In this document: positions 42,688 through 51,152 of the stretch, piece after piece
Layout of the letters: every line of letters starts with the position of its first letter
Position numbering within the stretch: the stretch's first letter is position 1
Notes under the pieces: model-generated
Told to the model about the DNA's origin: nothing
The model's input: the letters and a program-made list of their open reading frames with translations, nothing else
Databases searched by the model: none
Translations under genes and position numbers: made by a program
Assembly (NCBI GenBank): GCA_023251135.1
Contig: JAHEZJ010000002.1
Span: 62,001 to 126,000, forward strand
From: Flavobacterium sp.
GTDB lineage: Bacteria > Bacteroidota > Bacteroidia > Flavobacteriales > Flavobacteriaceae
Direction: 5' to 3'
DNA length: 64,000 nt

Positions 42688-43566
42688 TTAATTGATCTTT
42701 TTATTTTTAAGTTTTTCACGCTGCACCTGTTCAATAGGTAAAATATCAGTGTTTTTAAAAGTCATAGCACTATGCACTGCTTTTAAATCTCGTGCCAATT
42801 TTCGAAGTCCCATTGGCTCTAAAGATGCTGCATGGTCAGTTCCTTTCCAGGTTCTGTCAATTGTATAATGGCGTTCAATAACTGGCGCACCTAATGTATA
42901 TGCTGCAATATCTACCGCAATTCCTAAATGATGTCCTGAAAAACCAATATGTTTAACTATATCTCCATACTTCTGACTTAGAAAACTGATATCCAGCAAA
43001 CACACATCTTCAAAAGGAACAGGATATCCCGATGTGCAATTGTATAAGACCAAGTCTTTATTTCTATTTTTTTCGACGAAATAATTTACTAAAGTATCTA
43101 TCTCCTCTTTTGTAGTCATTCCGGTTGATATGTGAATTTCTCCCGAATAATTGTCACACAACCACTCCAACATCTCAAAATTATTATTGCAAGCTGAAGG
43201 AATTTTGATGAAAGCGGGATTTAGAGACGTAATCTCTTTAGCAGAAGTGGTATCCCAAACAGAAGTAGAATACAGTATCCCGATCTCTTCACAATATCGC
43301 TTTAATTCGGCATGCTGATCGACGTCAAATTCTAAATACTCACGGTGTTCTCCATATGTATTCCCATAAGAATTAGATGCATTTGGATGCGGTGCGTTGT
43401 ATTGCTCCTCCGTCAATAATTCCTTGTTATTACGTTTTTGAAACTTAACTGCGTCAACATTACAAAAAATGGCTGCTATTTTTATCAACTCTTTTGCAAT
43501 TTCCATATCTCCTTTATGGTTACAGCCTATTTCGGCAATTACAAAAGGCTTTTCAAATTTATTCAT
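42688..43566 (-). CDS. neuB: Sialic-acid/KDN (9-phosphate) synthase, NANS-like, without SAF domain
   Basis: Condenses phosphoenolpyruvate with an N-acylmannosamine or mannose derivative to a nine-carbon nonulosonic acid. 292 residues form the TIM barrel: VIAEIGCNHKGD (9-20), NTYGEHREYLEF (69-80), GFSGHHLG (208-215), ERHYTIDRTWKGTDHAASLEP (231-251). The YGEH and TWKGTDHAASLEP blocks closely resemble animal NANS, which uses 6-phosphate substrates. The protein stops where the C-terminal antifreeze-like SAF domain should begin, and no room for it exists before the next gene. The ATG at 43566 overlaps the upstream stop by 8 bp; a longer upstream frame is inside that gene. Confidence 0.85.
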   Translation of the reverse strand: MNKFEKPFVIAEIGCNHKGDMEIAKELIKIAAIFCNVDAVKFQKRNNKELLTEEQYNAPHPNASNSYGNTYGEHREYLEFDVDQHAELKRYCEEIGILYSTSVWDTTSAKEITSLNPAFIKIPSACNNNFEMLEWLCDNYSGEIHISTGMTTKEEIDTLVNYFVEKNRNKDLVLYNCTSGYPVPFEDVCLLDISFLSQKYGDIVKHIGFSGHHLGIAVDIAAYTLGAPVIERHYTIDRTWKGTDHAASLEPMGLRKLARDLKAVHSAMTFKNTDILPIEQVQREKLKNKKIN

Positions 43567-44719
43567 ATCTATTATTGTACTTTTTAATAATATCGCATAC
43601 TTCACGAATGGCGCCGTTCCCGGAATGATGAGACAATACAATATCTGCATTCATTTTTACAATATCTACTGCATTTGCTGGTGCAAAAGACCACCCGCAA
43701 CTACAAATGTTAGTCAAATCATTTACGTCATCTCCTACATAGGCAACGGCCGCAAAACTACTATTTCTGTCCTTAATAAAATGCTTTAAAAAGGAGTATT
43801 TATCCTTAACACCTAAAAAAGTATTTTTAATTTGAAGTTTTTTCATTCTCTGCTCTACCAACTTTGAATTCTCTGAGGTTAATACTACAACCTCAACCCC
43901 ATTTTGTCTTAAAATTTCGAGTCCCATTCCGTCACGCATATCAAACTTTTTGGCCATTTCGCCCTCTTTGTCATAATAAACCGAACCATCTGTAAAAACA
44001 CCATCTACATCCAAAACTAAATATTCTATTTTTTGATTTTGCTTCAGTGCCTTCTGACGTCCTATTAAGAGCGTCTCTATACTATTCCAATCAGAAAGAC
44101 TGTCTATTTCAATCAAAGTATCCTCAGACATCTCGACCAATCCTATCCTACCGCTTATTCTGTTTTTCTTATCCAAAAAAGCTTCTTTAGTACTGCAATA
44201 AACAGCACCATTCTCTATTAACAGACCTTCGAAATCCTGCCTTCTTGGTCTATTAAAAATATCATAGTTCATTGGTTCACCTTGTTTATTCCAAATAAAC
44301 CGATGTGTTTTTACAACACTAATTGCGGAGTCAAAAGACTCATTTGTTATTCGCGAAAGCGCGGTATTAATATCAGCAGTTAAAGTTAGCGGGGAAGTCG
44401 CCTGAAGCAGGCATATTATGTTGTAGTCATGATTAATTTTCTCTGAAAACTCTAACATTGCACTCTCTGTTGAGGAAGTATCACTTGCATTTTCTTCGTT
44501 GCGTAATAATGGAATTACCTTATTGGTCCAGGTATATTCTTTTTCTATAAAGGCAATGATCTCTACATCATCGGTAAATACATATATCTGATCTAAATCA
44601 GAAAAAATAGCTTCCGTAAGAACCCATGAAAAAAGAGGGCGCCCTACCATTTTCTTTTTATTTTTTCCAATAATTCCTTTAGAACCTTTTCGAAGTGGAA
44701 TAATTCCTATTTTTTTCAT
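43559..44719 (-). CDS. neuA: CMP-nonulosonate synthetase fused to HAD phosphatase
   Basis: 386 residues, two domains. Residues 1-225 are a CMP-sialate/CMP-KDN synthetase (IIPLRKGSKGIIGKNKKKM at the CTP loop, LLQATSPL, ENGAVY). Residues 230-380 are a KdsC-like HAD phosphatase with intact motifs: DVDG (Asp237, Asp239), TSEN (Thr281), Lys305 and GDDVND (Asp330, Asp331). This is the domain order of animal CMAS. It would dephosphorylate the 9-phosphate and activate the sugar to a CMP donor. The downstream synthase gene overlaps by 8 bp, so product transfer between the two enzymes is plausible. Confidence 0.88.
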   Translation of the reverse strand: MKKIGIIPLRKGSKGIIGKNKKKMVGRPLFSWVLTEAIFSDLDQIYVFTDDVEIIAFIEKEYTWTNKVIPLLRNEENASDTSSTESAMLEFSEKINHDYNIICLLQATSPLTLTADINTALSRITNESFDSAISVVKTHRFIWNKQGEPMNYDIFNRPRRQDFEGLLIENGAVYCSTKEAFLDKKNRISGRIGLVEMSEDTLIEIDSLSDWNSIETLLIGRQKALKQNQKIEYLVLDVDGVFTDGSVYYDKEGEMAKKFDMRDGMGLEILRQNGVEVVVLTSENSKLVEQRMKKLQIKNTFLGVKDKYSFLKHFIKDRNSSFAAVAYVGDDVNDLTNICSCGWSFAPANAVDIVKMNADIVLSHHSGNGAIREVCDIIKKYNNRYE

Positions 44720-44798
44720 AGCAGATTATATTAATCAATTTATAAAGAATCCATTATTTCTAGTATTCTTAAACTATTTTATGTGTGATGTTTAAAAT

Positions 44799-45953
44799 CT
44801 AATTTTTTACTTTTTCAACAGAACTGTATAATTCTATTATCTTTAATCTGTTACTTTCTCTATCGTATCTTTCTTTGATGACATTGATATTATACGAAAA
44901 AGCATTTTCTATCATTGCAGGGTTTAAAATTGCCTTTTTTAGTAACTCTTCAATATGCTTAGCATTTAACGCATCTTGAATAAGTAATCCGTTCTGTCCA
45001 TCGTTTATAAGTTCAGCTGTTGCATCGCCCGGATTAGATTGAATTGGAAAAGCCCCCATACCCATTGCTTCGATTAAAGAATTGGGCAATCCATCTGACA
45101 AACTATTACCAATGTAAATATAACTCTCTCCCATTATTCTCATTAGTTCGTCATTTTCGATAAATTCCGATCTTAAATAAACTGTGATTTGACTATTGGC
45201 AAATCGGCTATTATTTTGAATGTAATCTTTAATTTCCAAATCTGCTCCAAATACAACAATACGATACTCTTTGAGTAATAACAAAATCTCACTGTTTAAG
45301 GCTTTAACTACAGTAATTCCTTTACCAATTTCATTGTTATATCCTTTTATCAAAATTGTTTTTCGGGATGCCGGAGGAATAATTCGTTCCTCTTTAAATT
45401 CAAATCCTCCATTACCCGGAAAAACTCCCAGAAATTTGTTTCGGTAGCCTTTTTCTGTGGCAATTTTAAAATCTCTAAAACAATCTGTTATTAAGTAATT
45501 GGTTCTTTTTAACGTTTTGGACATCAATACGTCTGAAATTCCAATCTGTTCTGAAAAAAACATATCACTGCCCCAGGAGGAATAAACCCATTGAATAGAA
45601 GAATATTTTTCCATTACTTCCAAAATTGGCAAACAAGAAAGCTGCATTTCGAAGCTATGGACTAAATCCGGCTTTATTTCCAGCAACTTTTTCTCAAAAA
45701 TGGTCCCTGTGTTATACTCATTAAACTGTTGTATAAAATTATAGAAACTACGAAATTTACTTTTTAAAAATTCACGTCCCGGGTAATTCCAACGCAGTTT
45801 CCATTCCACAATTTGATTTACCCAACTAATTCTTTCTACCTTTTTTTTACTGTCCAAAACATCAAACCAATAGACTTCATGCCCTGCATTTTCAAGCTGT
45901 TCAACCCACCTGAAAAAATGCTGTGAAGCCATTGCAACCATTAGAATCTTCAT
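44799..45953 (-). CDS. Glycosyltransferase family 4
   Basis: A 384-residue GT-B protein. The donor domain shows ILIKGYNNEIGKGITVVKAL and the E-x7-E region SDGLPNSLIEAMGMGAFPI; the N-terminal domain carries HFFRWVEQLENAGHEVYWFD and IQWVYSSWGSDMFF. The sequence around FRWVEQL...GHEVYWFDV is shared by GT4 enzymes of capsule and O-antigen loci. Donor unknown. It follows the GT2/GT7C gene by 2 bp and precedes the CMP-synthetase gene with a 79-bp gap. Confidence 0.86.
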   Translation of the reverse strand: MKILMVAMASQHFFRWVEQLENAGHEVYWFDVLDSKKKVERISWVNQIVEWKLRWNYPGREFLKSKFRSFYNFIQQFNEYNTGTIFEKKLLEIKPDLVHSFEMQLSCLPILEVMEKYSSIQWVYSSWGSDMFFSEQIGISDVLMSKTLKRTNYLITDCFRDFKIATEKGYRNKFLGVFPGNGGFEFKEERIIPPASRKTILIKGYNNEIGKGITVVKALNSEILLLLKEYRIVVFGADLEIKDYIQNNSRFANSQITVYLRSEFIENDELMRIMGESYIYIGNSLSDGLPNSLIEAMGMGAFPIQSNPGDATAELINDGQNGLLIQDALNAKHIEELLKKAILNPAMIENAFSYNINVIKERYDRESNRLKIIELYSSVEKVKN

Positions 45954-45955
45954 AA

Positions 45956-47026
45956 CTATAATTTAATTTTTAAATTAATAGTTTGTTCCAATTTTGAATA
46001 CTCATATTGATAAGGCTGGTTTCTTAAAGAAGAAACGATAGTTAGCAAAATGGCATCATTAATTGTATCAAAGGAAAGAAACTGAAAATGTTTTTTTCCT
46101 ATTATTCTTTTACATTCATTTTTGAAACTATTGCAAAGTGCATGTTTTTCGATATCAACATTTATCACAACATCTTTTAAGTTTACCAGTGTTCCTGATA
46201 AAAATGCTTCAATATCATTTTTTTCGTTGGTTATTTTCAAGCTGTAATCCGGTTGATTCAAACTAAGATAATCCTGATTTACAGGCAAAATACCCCAACC
46301 AGAGTTACAATTTGCTTGAATAACTTTCATTTTTTGTATCTGCTGAATGTACTGATGATTTATTTTTTCAAGCCTGCTATGAAAGGGTTCGAGACTACTT
46401 TTGTTTCTATATGTTTTAGGATGCCATTGATGCAGGATATAGGGATCGTCATTGTAAAAGTTGACTTTAACTTTTTTGTTTTGCAGCCGAATATGAACAT
46501 CCGTATCTTCTGCTCCCCAACCATGATAAAATTCATCATAGCCGTTTATACTTTTTAACATCGCAGTCGAATACAATGTCATTCCTGTCGCTTCTTTACC
46601 GGATAAGTGATTTACTTTATACGTCTTAAAAGATTTGCTTTTTTTTGATTCTTCCTGATCTAAAAAACCAACTTGAAAATAAGTAATTTCATCTTCACTC
46701 TTAAGCTCGTTTAATTTTTCAATAAAGTCCTCTCGAAAAATCATATCAATATCTCCAACAAAAAAGTAAGTAGTAGTGCATTGCAATAAAGCAATGTTTA
46801 TCGCTCTTGCCTTATTCCAAAGTTGTTTTTTCACGGGGCATGAAATAAGCTGTACAAAAGAATAATCCCCTACAAATTTACTTAAAGCAACTGCATTAGA
46901 ATCTTCACTTCCATAATCGATTAAAATAACTTTAAAAGATAGATTAGATTGATCTTTCAAAGAGTCCAAACAATTTTGAACTATCTTTAAATCCCGATTT
47001 CTATAGGTTAATACTATTGTTATCAT
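45956..47026 (-). CDS. Glycosyltransferase family 2 with galactosyltransferase-type C-terminus
   Basis: A 356-residue GT-A protein. The N-terminal GT2 part has ITIVLTYRNRDLKIVQNCLDSL and the DxD motif FFVGDIDMIFREDF. The middle contains GYDEFYHGWGAEDTDVHIRL, the Glyco_transf_7C signature found in galactosyltransferases and chondroitin polymerases. The last 130 residues are not assigned. It may add Gal, GalNAc or GlcA. It is flanked by GT4 genes with 2-bp gaps, so it is a core member of the operon. Confidence 0.85.
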   Translation of the reverse strand: MITIVLTYRNRDLKIVQNCLDSLKDQSNLSFKVILIDYGSEDSNAVALSKFVGDYSFVQLISCPVKKQLWNKARAINIALLQCTTTYFFVGDIDMIFREDFIEKLNELKSEDEITYFQVGFLDQEESKKSKSFKTYKVNHLSGKEATGMTLYSTAMLKSINGYDEFYHGWGAEDTDVHIRLQNKKVKVNFYNDDPYILHQWHPKTYRNKSSLEPFHSRLEKINHQYIQQIQKMKVIQANCNSGWGILPVNQDYLSLNQPDYSLKITNEKNDIEAFLSGTLVNLKDVVINVDIEKHALCNSFKNECKRIIGKKHFQFLSFDTINDAILLTIVSSLRNQPYQYEYSKLEQTINLKIKL

Positions 47027-47028
47027 TA

Positions 47029-48252
47029 CTAAAAGATATGTTCGTTCTTTAAATCAGTTTGTCTGAATAGTAACTTTTTATAACTATCACTAAACTTTTG
47101 GATTTGAAAATTGTTATGGGCATATAAATATGCATTTTGCGCTATTTTCTCCCTGTAATTGTTATTCATTATCAACTCTACAATAGAGGCCGTAAATTTT
47201 TCTACAATAATTTGCTCATCGGTATCATCAATTACAATTCCGTTCTCATCATTTACGATATGCTCCGTAATACCGCCTACATTCGTTGTAATGGGTACAA
47301 CACCATGCGCCATTGCCTCCATAATTACCATTGGAAACCCTTCTCTACTGGAAGTAATAAGAAGAAAAGTCATATTCTTATAGATTTCTTTTAAAGAGTC
47401 TTTATTGGTCACCTCTCCTAAAAATAAAACGCCTGCGGAGTCAATGCTTTTTTTATTACTTTTCATTCCGGTTCCCAGCATTTCAAACTGAGCATTTGGA
47501 AAGTTCGGAATAACATTTTTTGCAATCTGAAGAAACAACTCGGGTCTTTTTTCATGCGCCCATCGACCTACAAAGCCAATTTTAATTTTACCCGCATCCT
47601 TCTGATAAAAACTATCGTCATCTATCTCAATACCATTTTCAATTTTTATAATTCTTTCATTATATGCAGAATCAATATTATTAGTCTTGTATTGACTAAT
47701 TAAATCGAGTTTTGTTTTTTCATTTATAACTACTCGATAATCTAAATATTCTACAGCAGAAATACTATCGTCCTCAATACCCAAATCGGGATATGAAAAA
47801 GCATGAATTAAATCTATTTTATTGATTCTCTGATCCAGAAAAGGTAACAATTCATAAAAAAAAGTAGCATTTGAACTAAAGACAGTTTCTAAATTATGAT
47901 TTTTATTGAGTGATTTAATTATTATCTTTTTTAAAACCTTAATGAGGAGCTTGTTTTTTTTAGTGATAATTTTATTGATTAAAATAACTTCCGAATGCTT
48001 CTGAAAGCTTGTTAAAAAATTAACTGTATTTGAATTTTGTGTAAAAAGCACACAGCTTTTCTTCCCTTGAACTGATTTAACAATATTAAGATGTACTCTT
48101 TCGGCACCACCTGTATGATAAACCGGAAAAAAGAAAACGATATCTGATTTCCTTATTTTTCTATTTTCAAAAAGGCAGAATAAAAGCAAATAGTATAATG
48201 CACTAAAAAAATTTAATGTTTTCCTTGCCTTTTTTTTCAATACTTTTTTCAC
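47029..48252 (-). CDS. Glycosyltransferase family 4
   Basis: A 407-residue GT-B enzyme. The N-terminus is basic and hydrophobic (KKVLKKKARKTLNFFSALYY), suggesting membrane association. VYHTGGAERVHLNIVKSV is the GT4 glycine loop, IGFVGRWAHEKRPELFLQI begins the donor domain, and SSREGFPMVIMEAMAHGVVPI is the E-x7-E region. The start is a GTG at 48252; no ATG lies nearby in frame. Donor and acceptor are unknown. Confidence 0.87.
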   Translation of the reverse strand: MKKVLKKKARKTLNFFSALYYLLLFCLFENRKIRKSDIVFFFPVYHTGGAERVHLNIVKSVQGKKSCVLFTQNSNTVNFLTSFQKHSEVILINKIITKKNKLLIKVLKKIIIKSLNKNHNLETVFSSNATFFYELLPFLDQRINKIDLIHAFSYPDLGIEDDSISAVEYLDYRVVINEKTKLDLISQYKTNNIDSAYNERIIKIENGIEIDDDSFYQKDAGKIKIGFVGRWAHEKRPELFLQIAKNVIPNFPNAQFEMLGTGMKSNKKSIDSAGVLFLGEVTNKDSLKEIYKNMTFLLITSSREGFPMVIMEAMAHGVVPITTNVGGITEHIVNDENGIVIDDTDEQIIVEKFTASIVELIMNNNYREKIAQNAYLYAHNNFQIQKFSDSYKKLLFRQTDLKNEHIF

Positions 48253-48288
48253 GTTTGTTTTCTTAATGTACTTAATAATAAGAGATCT

Positions 48289-49233
48289 TTACTCCTTTTT
48301 ATTCCTCAAAAGAGCTTTCTTTAAGGAATACAAGTACAATTTCGCCAAAGATAATTTCCCTTCTTCTTTTCTGAATAACTGGCTGAATAATTTAAATGCT
48401 TTTATAAATTTTCGCTCTCGATTGTAAGCTAGAACCAATCCACATTCTTTTTCAAAAATACATTTTAAGACCGTTTCTCTATACTTTTTAAAATGAGTAT
48501 CGTTCAGGATATTTCTTCTGATTTTTAAATCTTCAGTATACCAGTCTTTCAGCTTATACGATATCCCTATATTTTTTCTATAAACAGCCGTAACATCTTG
48601 TATATAATGTATTTTACCTCCTTCTTTCAGAGTCCATAAATATGTTGGCCAATCTCCATAGGGATATTGATCAATCCATTGAGGAAGCGGCTCCTTAAAT
48701 TGTATATTTCTGAAAAGAGCTGTAACGGAGAAAATAAAATTAGCATAAATCAAATCATTAAAATCTTTATAATCTGATTGATTAGAATCTGAAAAAACAT
48801 TAAATCCACCATTAGGAGATAAGAATTTCAAAGCGGTATGGACAATCGAGTATTCTAAGTTATTTTCTAAGAAATCAACTTGTTTTTGAAGTTTAAAAGG
48901 ATCAGTCCAGTAGTCATCGCCATCACATATTGCAATATATTTTCCATCACATTCTTTTATAGTTCGCATATAATTAGCGATAAGCCCTATATTTTTTTCA
49001 GGACTTGGAAGCAATTTTATCTGATCTCCATGACAACGAACAAATTCTTCGCAAACGGCTCTGGTGTTGTCAGAACTACAATCTTCTCCTATCACCAATT
49101 GAAAAGGAAAATTTAGTTTTTGACTCAAAATACTTTCAATAGTCTGCGCGACAAACTTTTCCTGATTATAGGTAAGTATAAAAACACTAACCATAATTTG
49201 TTTCTCACCAACCATCTTTTTCTCCTCCTTCAT
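48289..49233 (-). CDS. Glycosyltransferase family 2
   Basis: A 314-residue GT-A enzyme, paralogous to the two GT2 genes at 50229 and 51149. Landmarks are VSVFILTYNQEKFVAQTIESI, GEDCSSDNTRAVCEEF, and the DxD region AICDGDDYWTDPFKLQKQ. The C-terminal 100 residues are basic and variable. The start may be the ATG at 49233 or the one at 49215, which has AAGGAGG 12 bp upstream, a rare Shine-Dalgarno-like sequence for this phylum. Donor unknown. Confidence 0.87.
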   Translation of the reverse strand: MKEEKKMVGEKQIMVSVFILTYNQEKFVAQTIESILSQKLNFPFQLVIGEDCSSDNTRAVCEEFVRCHGDQIKLLPSPEKNIGLIANYMRTIKECDGKYIAICDGDDYWTDPFKLQKQVDFLENNLEYSIVHTALKFLSPNGGFNVFSDSNQSDYKDFNDLIYANFIFSVTALFRNIQFKEPLPQWIDQYPYGDWPTYLWTLKEGGKIHYIQDVTAVYRKNIGISYKLKDWYTEDLKIRRNILNDTHFKKYRETVLKCIFEKECGLVLAYNRERKFIKAFKLFSQLFRKEEGKLSLAKLYLYSLKKALLRNKKE

Positions 49234-49296
49234 TAAATTTAATATGCTCTACGTGCTTATAATACTTTTTTTGATAAAATCTCACCCAATGTAAAA

Positions 49297-50229
49297 TTAT
49301 AACCTATTTGAAATAAATTTAAAGCTGATCAGCTTCTGAAATATCTTTTTAAAAAATGGTAAAACACCTATTTTAAGTGCTATTTTTTTTAAAAAAAGAC
49401 CTAATTTATAGGTGTTTGAATCTTTACACAACGCTAATTTGTATCTATAATCTAAACTAGATTTATAAAACCTTGAAATCAGAACAACTGACAATCTGTT
49501 ATATTCTTTCGGAGTAAGTATAGTCTCTAAATACTCGATCGCTTTTATAAACTCCGGAAATAAGTTTTCATTTTTAGTCATACTCTTTGGATTTCTTCTA
49601 TAATAAGCCAAAGATTCATCCTTAAAAAAAATCTTATTTGTCTTCTGAAACAAACTTACCCACATCACCCAATCTTCTTTTGCTCTTAAATTTTCGGGAA
49701 ATCGAAAGTTCTGAAAGAGCGAAGATTCAAAAATACCACAATGAATCGGTATAGTAAAAGAATCCTCCCATTGATACAAAATCGATTCTAAATTAAAAAG
49801 TTCTCCTTTTAAATCACAATAAGGACTTGACAGAGTGTTGATGTCTTCGTCGAACATTTTAAAATTAGATATAACAATTTTTAAATCTTTATTTTTTAAT
49901 GAATTAAAGGATTCAAGAGAATTTTCTAATTTTAATTTATCTAAGCAATCATCAGAATCTAAGAACTGTATGTAATCGCCTTTTACAAAATCTAATCCAA
50001 AATTTCTGGCACTACTTAATCCGCCATTCTCTTTTTGAAAATATTTAAATCGACTATCAATGTCACACCACTTTTTAGCTATTTCATGGGTATTATCAGG
50101 ACTCCCGTCGTTAACTATAATACATTCCCAGTTCCTGTATGATTGATTTAAAACAGACTGTAAAGTTTCATCCAGATAATGGGCCTGGTTGTAACAAGGA
50201 ACTATAATGGAAACTAAAGACTCGCTCAT
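49297..50229 (-). CDS. Glycosyltransferase family 2
   Basis: A 310-residue GT-A enzyme of the common bacterial type: VSIIVPCYNQAHYLDETLQSV, NDGSPDNTHEIAKKW, ENGGLSSARNFGLD, and DxD in YIQFLDSDDCLD. Acceptor-side residues include LRAKEDWVMWVSLFQ. It is of a different subgroup from its two neighbours. Its start overlaps the upstream GT2 stop by 1 bp. Donor and acceptor are unknown. Confidence 0.9.
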   Translation of the reverse strand: MSESLVSIIVPCYNQAHYLDETLQSVLNQSYRNWECIIVNDGSPDNTHEIAKKWCDIDSRFKYFQKENGGLSSARNFGLDFVKGDYIQFLDSDDCLDKLKLENSLESFNSLKNKDLKIVISNFKMFDEDINTLSSPYCDLKGELFNLESILYQWEDSFTIPIHCGIFESSLFQNFRFPENLRAKEDWVMWVSLFQKTNKIFFKDESLAYYRRNPKSMTKNENLFPEFIKAIEYLETILTPKEYNRLSVVLISRFYKSSLDYRYKLALCKDSNTYKLGLFLKKIALKIGVLPFFKKIFQKLISFKFISNRL

Positions 50230-51152
50230 TATTTCTGTAAATAGTTATATTTTATAGCACTAAGATATTTTTTAAAAGGCATTCTAAAGCCGCAATTTCC
50301 AAAATTACTTATTAGGGTTTTTAATGATTCCAAATACATATTCTCCTCTAACATTAGTCTGAATTTTTTAATAAAAAAATCATTTAAAAGATGGTAGTTT
50401 TTGGGATACCTTTTTTTATCTCCTAAATAATTATAAATCGAGATAATTTGAAAAATATGAGTGTTATAATAATCTAATTTCGTCAAACCTGACATTACTC
50501 CTCCTTCATGAATTCTATAAACTGAAAACAGTTCTGTCGATCTGTAAGTTTTCGATTTGGTAGTGTTCATCAAAATAAGATATAAAAACCAATCTCCAAA
50601 AGTTACTTTTTTAAAACTGTCGGGAAATTGAACTTTAACATTCCTAAACAATACCGTACAGGTTATAATATTATTATGAAATAAGAAATCATCTAATACA
50701 AACACACTATCGCTCTTATCTTTTATAATTGGTTCCTCTTCGCTTTTTAAATTTCTTTTTAGTTCTAAGGCATTAGCACTATGAATGACAAAATCTGGAT
50801 TTGCCTCTAAAAAATCAACTTGCTTCTGAAGTTTTAAAGGATCAATCCAATAATCATCACCTTCGCATATTGCAATATAAGTTCCGGAACATTGATTTAA
50901 GGCATAAATAAAATTAGGCATCATTCTTAAATTACTTTCATGTCTGAAGTATTTAATCCATGATTTTTTAGGATGACTTTCTAAAATTTCCTGAATAACT
51001 TTATCTGTTTGATCCGGAGAACAGTCATTCGCAATAATTAGCTCTACTTCAAAATTACATTCTTGCATCAAAATTCCTTCAATAGCTTCCCGAATGTAAT
51101 TTTGATGACCATAGGTAATCATGCAAACACTAACAGTAGGTTTTTTTTTCAT
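50229..51152 (-). CDS. Glycosyltransferase family 2 (tandem paralogue A)
   Basis: A 307-residue GT-A enzyme. VSVCMITYGHQNYIREAIEGI, LIIANDCSPDQTDKVI and AICEGDDYWIDPLKLQKQ are almost superimposable on the next upstream gene, so the two arose by tandem duplication; the C-terminal halves have diverged, presumably changing the acceptor. The ATG at 51152 overlaps the upstream stop (ATGA) and is preferred to a longer frame inside the upstream gene. Nine A residues follow the start codon. Confidence 0.87.
   Translation of the reverse strand: MKKKPTVSVCMITYGHQNYIREAIEGILMQECNFEVELIIANDCSPDQTDKVIQEILESHPKKSWIKYFRHESNLRMMPNFIYALNQCSGTYIAICEGDDYWIDPLKLQKQVDFLEANPDFVIHSANALELKRNLKSEEEPIIKDKSDSVFVLDDFLFHNNIITCTVLFRNVKVQFPDSFKKVTFGDWFLYLILMNTTKSKTYRSTELFSVYRIHEGGVMSGLTKLDYYNTHIFQIISIYNYLGDKKRYPKNYHLLNDFFIKKFRLMLEENMYLESLKTLISNFGNCGFRMPFKKYLSAIKYNYLQK

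Noticed and set aside
43567..43650. N-terminal extension of the nonulosonate synthase by 28 residues
   Set aside because: It would lie inside the coding sequence of the upstream synthetase-HAD gene; the ATG at 43566 starts exactly at the family N-terminus.
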